This document shows positions 1-5,195 of a DNA stretch of 5,195 bases, one piece after another (position 1 is the first letter of the stretch; each line of letters begins with the position of its first letter). Source of the stretch: Eubacteriales bacterium (lineage in GTDB: Bacteria > Bacillota > Clostridia > Oscillospirales > CAG-272); NCBI GenBank assembly GCA_028709565.1, contig JAQVWU010000238.1, positions 1 through 5,195 on the forward strand, in the 5' to 3' direction. The translations under genes and the position numbers were made by a program. Below the pieces are notes generated by a model. The model searched no databases, was not told where the DNA came from, and worked only from the letters and a program-made list of their open reading frames with translations.

Positions 1-27
1 GTTTAGTGTAATGTTAATGTGAGCCAT
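1..27 (-). CDS. Start of a probable IS256-family transposase (partial, 9 codons)
   Basis: Reading leftward from 27, an ATG opens the frame MAHINITLN, which is still open at the window edge. It is preceded by a perfect AGGAG (plus positions 36-40) with an 8-base gap, so this start is well supported. The only other nearby ATG (32-34) opens a frame that hits a stop within about ten codons. From memory of the family, IS256/mutator-type transposases of Clostridia often begin with a short Met-Ala-x-Ile-x-Ile-Thr-Leu-Asn-like stretch, so a DDE transposase is the best guess. Nine residues cannot prove a family; the downstream sequence, off the left edge, would settle it. That it is a genuine gene start is more certain than its identity. 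Confidence 0.5.
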
Positions 28-35
28 GAGTTCAT

Positions 36-40
36 CTCCT
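36..40 (-). promoter_or_regulatory. Shine-Dalgarno site of the left-edge minus-strand gene
   Basis: The minus strand reads AGGAG here, eight bases before the ATG at 27-25. This is the main evidence that the short left-edge frame is a real gene start. Confidence 0.7.
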
Positions 41-119
41 ATTAGTTGTTTTGGTTTATCACTAACATTCTAACAGAAGTTTGAGCTTTTGGCTCGTTTT
101 ATTTTACACCATTATACGG

Positions 120-258
120 ACTCAATCTTTATATACATGTTAATCAATACTGTTTTAAATAGAATTATATATTCTGCATTATATAAAATTATAAACGTAA
201 TTGTTTGAAACATATTCCAGGCGTAAAGCAAAAAAATTGTATTCTTTTAGTAAAACAC
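120..258. other. AT-rich intergenic stretch without a recognisable gene
   Basis: This is very AT-rich, with stops in every frame. The only structure seen is a weak AT-only inverted repeat, AGAAT/ATTCT at 161-175. No C-terminal reverse transcriptase or maturase remnant was found that would connect the group II intron end downstream to an intron-encoded protein. Confidence 0.6.
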
Positions 259-286
259 TTGACAAATAAGCCGATGATATTATAAT
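259..286 (+). promoter_or_regulatory. Strong sigma-A (sigma-70 type) promoter
   Basis: There is a perfect -35 TTGACA at 259-264 and a perfect -10 TATAAT at 281-286, with a 16-base spacer (one short of the 17-base optimum). The predicted start is at about 292-293. The first downstream gene on this strand begins at 449, so the transcript would have a leader of roughly 155 bases containing the group II intron domain V/VI. No operator repeat overlapping the promoter was recognised. Confidence 0.75.
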
Positions 287-334
287 GTGGCAGTATATAA
301 ACATAGCGAAAGTAAACTAACATGTGTGTCAGAA

Positions 335-367
335 GAGCCGTATGCGGGAAAACGTCACGTATGGTTC
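335..367 (+). ncRNA. Group II intron domain V, slightly degenerate
   Basis: The 5' strand GAGCCGTAT pairs with GTATGGTTC through nine base pairs including G-U wobbles. This preserves the AGC catalytic triad (336-338) and the two-base AC bulge (357-358). The canonical element is 34 nt with a five-pair upper stem and a GNRA loop. Here it is 33 nt and the upper stem does not close properly: G344-C356, then T355 unpaired, C345-G354, G346-C353, and a G347/A352 mismatch around a GAAA loop. One missing base plus one substitution would explain the difference from a perfect form. This suggests decay, though hand folding cannot prove loss of activity. Confidence 0.8.
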
Positions 368-368
368 T

Positions 369-395
369 GTGAGGGGTAACAGACTATCCCTTCAC
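369..395 (+). ncRNA. Group II intron domain VI hairpin
   Basis: GTGAGGGG (369-376) pairs with CCCTTCAC (388-395), eight consecutive pairs with one G-U, around an 11-base loop. It follows domain V after a single base, as expected. The adenosine normally bulged near the 3' end as the branch point is not evident, because A394 pairs with T370. This is either a remnant or an intron that would use hydrolytic rather than branching release. Confidence 0.65.
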
Positions 396-420
396 GATAC
401 TAAATATTTTGAAAGGAAAA

Positions 421-438
421 TCGAGTTTGTCTGCTCGA
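421..438 (+). promoter_or_regulatory. Small hairpin next to the zinc-ribbon gene ribosome-binding site
   Basis: TCGAG (421-425) can pair with CTCGA (434-438) around an eight-base loop; the last paired base is the first A of the AAGGG Shine-Dalgarno. At five pairs it is weak. It may slightly affect access to the start codon, or may be chance. Confidence 0.25.
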
Positions 439-448
439 AGGGTTTTAT

Positions 449-3169
449 ATGTCCGATATATGCAAAGCGTGCGGCGCCGCGCTGCCCGAAGGCGCCGAAA
501 AATGCGCATACTGCGATACCCCTGTCCCGAAGAAACGGTTCTGCCGAATCTGCGGCACCGAATACGGCGAGGGAGCCCGGTTTTGCCGGAAGTGCGGCAA
601 CGCGACCCTTCAAAGCGCAAAGACCGGCAAGCCCGCGGTCCCGCAGGAAAAAGTACCGGCCCAAAGCGCAAAGGCAAAACAGCGCAAATCACCGGCAGTC
701 GCCGCCGTGGTGCTCATTCTGATCTTCGCCGTCGTCATTGCCGCCGTGACCGCGGGCCGGCGCGGAGGGATAACGACCGGCTCGCTGACCGGCATTACAT
801 ATTCAAAAAGGGAGCTGGCGACCGCAGGCATTAAAGCAACGGTGTCCCCCGACAGTCCCGCGGTGACGGCGGGGGAGACTGTCCTCGATTTCGGCGCCTT
901 CAATCTGTATGGCGAGAACATCGTTGAGGTAAAGGCGCTGCCCGAGAAAACCGACAGCCGCACCGGGGTGACGGTCAGGGCCTATGATTTCACCCTTTCA
1001 CACAACGCCTCGGGGGAGGCGGTGACCGAATTCCCCACCCTTGTGGACATTACCATTCCCTGCACCGCCGCCGAAAACGAATACGCCTTTGTGCAGCACT
1101 ATGACCCCGAATCGGACAGCTGGCGGATTATAGACAGCGTGCGCGACTATAAAAATAACACGCTTACCTTTCAGACAACCCATTTCTCGATATTCGGAGA
1201 AACCAAAATCGTATTCGGTTCGGGTTACGGGGTAGGTCCGGACGGCGAGATTGTGCTGCCCTCCCAGTCCTTCGCCTATGTGGGCGGCTACAGGGACCCC
1301 CTTTCCGAGGTGTATTTTGTCGCCGCCGACCTGGAAAAGCTCATGGACCCGCTGGAATTCGAAAAGCTGACCGAAATCCTCAGGTCGTGCAAGGTATACC
1401 CCCATGACATGATGACGGCCCTCATGGGGCTGGGCAACGACGCGGCAAACGTCCTCGACCTCAAGGCGACCAATACGCTGATTGCCACCATGATGATGCG
1501 CCCCGAGTCGGGACTGGAAAAATACGCGACGGGTATTCGTCTGGTGGGATCCGCCCTTGTCTTCGCCAAGGTGGCCTACCAGCTGCATATGGGCGGCGAT
1601 ATCGAAACGGTCGCCTACATCAACGCGGTCAATCTGGCCGAGGCACTGCTGACCGTGGCCGGCGTCGCGCTCGGGTCGGAGGCGCTGCTCATGATGGCGA
1701 CGGTCGTCTTTCTGAGCAATACCGTTTACGGTCTGGCAACCCTTGAGATGACCACCATTCAGGAGCAGGGCTATATAAACTTCAACGACGGACTGGGCGC
1801 CGTATTCTATGCCGAATCCATGAACGTCGCGCCGGTCGATACGCCCTCCCTGTCCCAGGCCTATTACGCGCCTTCCGGCCCCATACTCCTCGACCGCGGC
1901 GGCAAAGGCTTCGCCCGGGCGCTGGACGCCATATACGATCATTACGCCGAAAAGCCGGCCGACCTGCAAAAGGCTGTGGAAAAGCTGATTGACGGCTACG
2001 TAAACTGCTTTTGGGACAGCCCGCTGACCGACGAAGAGCGGGTGCGGTACGCTTATTACCACGAAAAATATGACGCCGGCAATCCGCCCGTCTGGGTGCG
2101 GCCCTCCGCCGAAGCCGTGCAGAACTACAAAGATAAATTCCGCGAAAAACTCATGAGCGACATCAAGCCGCTCATGAGGGCATTCTCCGAGCGGGTGCTC
2201 CACGACCTCAAGCTCAGACTGCGGGACACCATCGAAAAGGAATATGTCCCCATTCTCAACACCGTCATCACCATACAGGCCGGTATCAGCACCGGTGAAG
2301 CCTTTGACAAATCGGTCTGGGCCGATGACTATTCCATGCGGTTTTCGCCGCAGCAGACCCCCTTCTGGGTGTCGGCCGACCGTTACATGGCCGACTACAA
2401 TCCGCGCCTGCGGACCGCCCCCGGCGAAATCTACAAAAGCACCGTATATAACTATTTACAGATAGGGGACCCGCCGGAAATCGAATTCATGAGCGAAACG
2501 GGTGTTTACGATGATTTTTATACGCCCGTCGACTGGACCGGCTTTCCCGACGGAAGGATTACCGTCGCGCCCAAACAGCGGGAGGCGGGCAGCCTGTCCT
2601 ACTATGACCATACTAATTTTTCCAGCTCCGACTATGAAAAGGATATCGGCAGGCTGCTGCTGCAGAAGGGCAGGGTAAATCCGGCGGCCGACGGGGGCGT
2701 ATATAAACTGCAGGCGGCGGGAACGGTTACCGAAGAGGGCAGCGCCGGTTATAACGAGACCGCGGGGACAACCATAAAGTCATCCGATCTGCTCATTGAA
2801 TTCAATCCGGGAGAGGGGGACGCCTGCGCCGTCAGCGGCAGCGTTATAACCACCGCCTCTCGCATCAGAACCGAAGAGTATTCAGGCGATTACTGGTCGG
2901 TTACCGAATATTGGATATCCGATTCGGCGCGCTCCTACTCGGTAAACGGGACCGGAAGGGTCAGCTACAGGTCAACCTATGATGACGAGCTCGGTACGGT
3001 AAAACTCATGGTGCTGACCTTTGACGCGGTAAACATCACCGGAACCTTTAACTATAAAATAACATCTAAATCCGTATCCCAAAACAGCAGCGACTCGGAG
3101 GTAATAGACGAAAATTCGGTGCCGATCAATGAATTCGATCGCCTGGTTCTGGAGTTTATTGTAGATTAA
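449..3169 (+). CDS. Double zinc-ribbon, single-pass membrane protein with large ectodomain
   Basis: This is a protein of 906 residues. Residues 5-22 (C5, C8, C19, C22) and 32-49 (C32, C35, C46, C49) form two CxxC...CxxC zinc ribbons. A basic linker (about 74-80) leads to one hydrophobic helix (about 83-102) followed by GRRGG. The charge pattern suggests cytoplasmic zinc ribbons and an outward C-terminal bulk. Residues about 118-253 look like a beta-sandwich ending in a THFSIFGE motif seen in Clostridial surface proteins. Residues 361-432 are unusually hydrophobic. About 553-612 is a charged helical stretch. From 749 to the end the protein is Thr/Ser/Tyr-rich and probably beta. The start is supported by AAGGG at 438-442, six bases upstream. 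No catalytic motif was recognised and its role is unknown. It appears monocistronic, driven by the promoter at 259-286 and ended by the hairpin at 3188. Confidence 0.92.
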   Translation: MSDICKACGAALPEGAEKCAYCDTPVPKKRFCRICGTEYGEGARFCRKCGNATLQSAKTGKPAVPQEKVPAQSAKAKQRKSPAVAAVVLILIFAVVIAAVTAGRRGGITTGSLTGITYSKRELATAGIKATVSPDSPAVTAGETVLDFGAFNLYGENIVEVKALPEKTDSRTGVTVRAYDFTLSHNASGEAVTEFPTLVDITIPCTAAENEYAFVQHYDPESDSWRIIDSVRDYKNNTLTFQTTHFSIFGETKIVFGSGYGVGPDGEIVLPSQSFAYVGGYRDPLSEVYFVAADLEKLMDPLEFEKLTEILRSCKVYPHDMMTALMGLGNDAANVLDLKATNTLIATMMMRPESGLEKYATGIRLVGSALVFAKVAYQLHMGGDIETVAYINAVNLAEALLTVAGVALGSEALLMMATVVFLSNTVYGLATLEMTTIQEQGYINFNDGLGAVFYAESMNVAPVDTPSLSQAYYAPSGPILLDRGGKGFARALDAIYDHYAEKPADLQKAVEKLIDGYVNCFWDSPLTDEERVRYAYYHEKYDAGNPPVWVRPSAEAVQNYKDKFREKLMSDIKPLMRAFSERVLHDLKLRLRDTIEKEYVPILNTVITIQAGISTGEAFDKSVWADDYSMRFSPQQTPFWVSADRYMADYNPRLRTAPGEIYKSTVYNYLQIGDPPEIEFMSETGVYDDFYTPVDWTGFPDGRITVAPKQREAGSLSYYDHTNFSSSDYEKDIGRLLLQKGRVNPAADGGVYKLQAAGTVTEEGSAGYNETAGTTIKSSDLLIEFNPGEGDACAVSGSVITTASRIRTEEYSGDYWSVTEYWISDSARSYSVNGTGRVSYRSTYDDELGTVKLMVLTFDAVNITGTFNYKITSKSVSQNSSDSEVIDENSVPINEFDRLVLEFIVD

Positions 3170-3187
3170 CCGTAAGCGCAATATGAA

Positions 3188-3224
3188 AAACGGGGACCCG
3201 TATAAAAAACTCGGGTCCCCGTTT
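3188..3224. terminator. Bidirectional rho-independent terminator between convergent genes
   Basis: A 13-bp perfect stem (AAACGGGGACCCG / CGGGTCCCCGTTT) surrounds an 11-base A-rich loop, 19 bases after the zinc-ribbon gene stop and 20 bases after the rhamnosidase stop on the other strand. On the minus strand the stem runs into TTTTT, a good U-tract; on the plus strand only TTT follows. It therefore serves the rhamnosidase best and probably both genes. An outer GCAATAT/ATATTGC pair (3178-3184 with 3228-3234) extends the symmetry across two mismatches. Confidence 0.85.
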
Positions 3225-3244
3225 GGTATATTGCATCGGATAGT

Positions 3245-5195
3245 TTATATAATATATATGTGTTTTCCCGGTTCAAGTTTTTGACCGCCGTATTCGGCGT
3301 CGACACCGTCGGGAAGATCGATTTCCAGACGGACCGAGTCGGCCGTTCTCTCCCACCGCACCGATATACGCCCCACCGGAACATCGCGGTATCCGGCGCA
3401 GCTCTGCAATCCTTCGACAAAAACCGGCGCTATTATCACGGCTTCAAATCCCGGTTTCGCGGGGTCAATGTTGATGCCCACAAGCGTTTTCATAATCCAC
3501 GCCATGAAGTCGGAATACATATGGTGGTTGTGCGAGGTATGCCCCTGCCACAGTTCCCACAGCGCCGTCGCGCCCCCCTCGAGCCAGTCGTCATAGCCGG
3601 GATAGCCCTTGGCGGTGATGATTTTGTACGCGTAATCGGCAAGACCGCAGATGTTGAGGGCGTTGTACAGATGGCGCAATCCCACCATTCCGCAGTTGTG
3701 ATGGAAATCGCGGTCCTCGACCAGCGCCATGAGCTGCGCTTTGAGGGGTTCAAGGTTGTCGTACAGATCGTGGGTGATCATCATCGCGACGGCGGTCTGC
3801 TCGTTTACCGTGCAGCGGCCGTTTTCGATATACCTGCGTTTGAAATTCGCCGCGCGCCTCTCGATATCGGTGGCGTAAACACCCGGATTGCCCGCCAGCG
3901 TTTCCGCCAACTCGGCTATACGCAGCGTTTTTATGAATATCGCCGCGCAGATGAATTTCAGCGGTACATTCGATTTTTCGGGCGGCGCGTGGTCATCCAG
4001 CCCGTATTCGAAAAACCCTTCGGCGTCCTCCATGGACCTGATAAAATCGATGTAGCGTTTAAAATACGGGCGGCTGTCCATGAGGGGCCGGCTGTCCCCC
4101 GTATAGAGATAGAGCATATGCGGCAGCTCAAACAACACACCGTCGGAAACCGGACCGTTGCCCCATGTGTACCCCCAACCGCCGGTCGGGATGATGCCGG
4201 GCAGCGCGCCGTCCTCCCGCATCGCGTCATAGATATCAATAAGCCACTTTTTGAAGAACTTCTCGGTGTCGTAGTTTATGAGCATTTGCTCTGCCGAGGC
4301 CTGGGCGTCATTTGCCCAGCCCAGCTTTTCCCGGGTCGGACAGTCGGTCGGCATGTAGAACAGGTTTGAGAGTGTCGCAATCCGGCCGATTTCAAACAAT
4401 TTTTCCAGCCGCTTGTTCGAGCAGCCAAAACCCGAAAGGGGCTCCACCGCCTGATGGACGAACACGCCCGAAACCTCGGCGCTGTCGGGGCTATCCAGCC
4501 CTGTTATTTCGATATACCTGAATCCATGGTAGCAAAAAAGGGGCGACCATGTGAAGCTTTCGCCGCTGCAGATGAACCGGTCGGTTTGGAACGGGCTGCC
4601 CTCTTTGTAGTGGACGAGCATATGATTGTAGTTGAGGCTTGCGTCGTCATGGATTTCCTCGGCATAGCGGATTGTTATGACATCGCCGCTGTTTTGCTTT
4701 ATTTTCAGCCTTATGTAACCCGAGATATTCTGGCCGATGTCGAATACATATGCGCCCGCCTAGTTTTTCAGAACACGGACAGGCTTATACGCCTCGAACT
4801 CGCGGATAGGCTCGCACAGGCATTCCCGGAAAACGCCTTTGGGCGGCGTATCGTCGATTACGGCGGGTTTCCACGCCGCGTCGTCGAACCCGAGGGTATT
4901 CCACCCCGCTTGGTACAGCCGGCTGTCGAAATATTCGCCGCTGCGCAGATGATTGTATGTTATCGGCGGGTTCGGGCAAAAGCGCCATTCGGTATCGCTG
5001 GTCAGCGCCGTTTGACCGTCGATGTCAAGCCTAAGAATGAATTTGGGATTGTCGCGCCAGGCCGCTTTGTTGTGATCCCATGAGGTCGTAAAGCTTTCGT
5101 TGTAAAATCCGTTGCCGCAGACGGCGGCGATGCAGTTTTCCCCCTCGTTCAGCAGCGCTGTCACATCATAGCGGTTATACCACAATGTCTTGTTG
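3245..5195 (-). CDS. GH78 alpha-L-rhamnosidase, 5' partial, interrupted by one in-frame TAG
   Basis: It releases terminal alpha-L-rhamnose from plant glycans or glycosides by an inverting mechanism. The visible frame has 649 codons; the true start lies beyond the right edge (family length is usually about 850-1100). Codons 1-144 match the N-terminal rhamnosidase beta domain (LWYNRYDVT, GNGFYN, RSGEYFDSRL). Codon 145 is TAG. The same frame then continues with GAYVFDIGQNISGY, the start of the next beta domain, and the (alpha/alpha)6 catalytic domain. The family motif DCPTREKLGWANDA supplies the acidic residues D284, E289 and D296 (visible-codon numbering), and LWELW supplies the putative general base E547. 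SHNHHMYSDF and the C-terminal beta domain are intact, ending in TAA at 3245-3247. Automatic callers will split it into two genes at 4760. No frameshift or second stop was found, so a recent nonsense mutation, sequence error or readthrough are all possible. Secretion cannot be judged without the N-terminus. Confidence 0.93.
4760..4762 (-). other. In-frame amber (TAG) codon inside the rhamnosidase
   Basis: On the minus strand the codons read AAA AAC TAG GCG GGC GCA TAT, giving LKN-stop-AGAY. Forty-six open codons lie between this stop and the next in-frame ATG (4621), and their translation (AGAYVFDIGQN...) is clearly family sequence. The two halves are therefore one gene in one frame. The codon sits close to the junction between the N-terminal domain and the following beta domain. 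No good ribosome-binding site precedes an in-frame start just after it, so reinitiation is not obvious. A single base change from CAG, AAG, GAG or another sense codon would create it. Confidence 0.92.

Larger units (their letters stand above)
1..119 (-). mobile_element. Probable terminal part of an insertion sequence (IS256-like), partial
   Basis: This is the putative transposase start plus its upstream segment. Read on the minus strand, the segment from about 119 inward carries GTATAATGGTGTAAA. It includes a TATAAT (plus 111-116) that could be the transposase -10 box, and then a small GAGC/GCTC hairpin (83-95). A terminal inverted repeat next to a transposase promoter is the expected arrangement for an IS left end. 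The exact terminus (about 117-122) is inferred; the other end and the target duplication lie outside the window, so neither can be checked here. Confidence 0.35.
335..400 (+). mobile_element. Orphan 3' end of a group II intron (domains V and VI)
   Basis: Bases 335-367 have the signature of domain V, the catalytic core, and 369-395 fold as the domain VI hairpin. The GATAC tail to 400 fits a group II 3' splice end, which normally ends AY after a few bases. No intron-encoded protein is found in the 300 bases upstream, and a promoter and AT-rich DNA sit where domain IV should be. This is therefore most likely a 5'-truncated intron remnant rather than a complete element. The short ORF starting at 324 is the conceptual translation commonly produced by such intron ends and is not a gene. 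The 3' boundary at 400 is inferred from the domain VI stem. Confidence 0.82.

Noticed and set aside
83..103. GAGC/GCTC hairpin followed by a T-rich run as a rightward terminator
   Set aside because: There are only four base pairs and no plus-strand gene is visible upstream; more likely part of the insertion sequence end.
324..722. 132-residue plus-strand ORF starting in the intron domain V
   Set aside because: Its first part is a conceptual translation of group II domain V/VI and the rest is a shadow of the zinc-ribbon gene in another frame; no RBS supports it.
998..2203. 401-residue ORF antisense to the zinc-ribbon gene
   Set aside because: It is long but lies wholly inside a clearly real gene, has a His/Gly/Val-rich composition typical of antisense shadows in GC-rich codons, and shows no recognisable domain.
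3241..3260. TATAAT-like sequence just past the terminator
   Set aside because: It overlaps the last codons of the rhamnosidase, has no matching -35, and no plus-strand gene follows.
3260..4369. 369-residue plus-strand ORF antisense to the rhamnosidase
   Set aside because: The opposite strand carries conserved GH78 catalytic motifs; this frame is Arg/Val-rich without domains and overlaps the shared terminator side with no promoter or RBS of its own.
4622..4759. Frameshift between the two rhamnosidase ORFs
   Set aside because: Codon-by-codon reading shows both halves are in the same frame; only the TAG separates them.
4454..5083. 209-residue plus-strand ORF spanning the amber codon region
   Set aside because: It is a shadow of the rhamnosidase; the minus-strand translation on both sides of the TAG is clearly GH78.
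1..5195. CRISPR array, tRNA or rRNA gene, phage module, or defence system
   Set aside because: No regularly spaced repeats, no cloverleaf or rRNA-like sequence, and no phage or defence protein motifs were seen on either strand.

Overview
The window looks like a chromosomal fragment of an anaerobic Firmicute, probably a Clostridia/Oscillospirales-type gut or rumen bacterium. This is inferred from the moderately GC-rich genes, TAA stops, a CxxC zinc-ribbon/single-TM protein of the kind common in Clostridia, and an alpha-L-rhamnosidase of a plant-polysaccharide degrader. No 16S or other marker gene is present, so the taxonomy is tentative.

Layout. (a) Bases 1-320 are strongly AT-rich and differ sharply in composition from the rest. 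At the left edge the first nine codons of a minus-strand gene with an ideal Shine-Dalgarno are visible; they resemble the start of an IS256-family transposase, and the next ~90 bases look like the terminal part of that insertion sequence. (b) A near-consensus sigma-A promoter (259-286) fires rightward. (c) Its predicted transcript begins with an orphan 3' end of a group II intron: a recognisable domain V (335-367) and domain VI (369-395), intron end near 400, with no reverse transcriptase gene upstream in the window. (d) A 906-residue membrane protein (449-3169, +) follows, with two N-terminal zinc ribbons, one transmembrane helix and a large ectodomain containing an unusual hydrophobic stretch. 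(e) A strong hairpin (3188-3224) terminates it and the convergent gene. (f) The rest (5195 down to 3245, -) is a GH78 alpha-L-rhamnosidase whose 5' end lies outside the window. Its frame is open throughout except for one in-frame TAG at 4760-4762, close to a domain boundary.

How the parts relate. The two large genes are convergent, share a terminator and show no functional link. The left side is a mobile-element scar zone (IS end plus group II intron remnant) that now appears to form the leader of the zinc-ribbon gene. The two observations most worth following are the group II domain V/VI embedded in a protein-coding leader and the single amber codon in an otherwise intact glycosidase.
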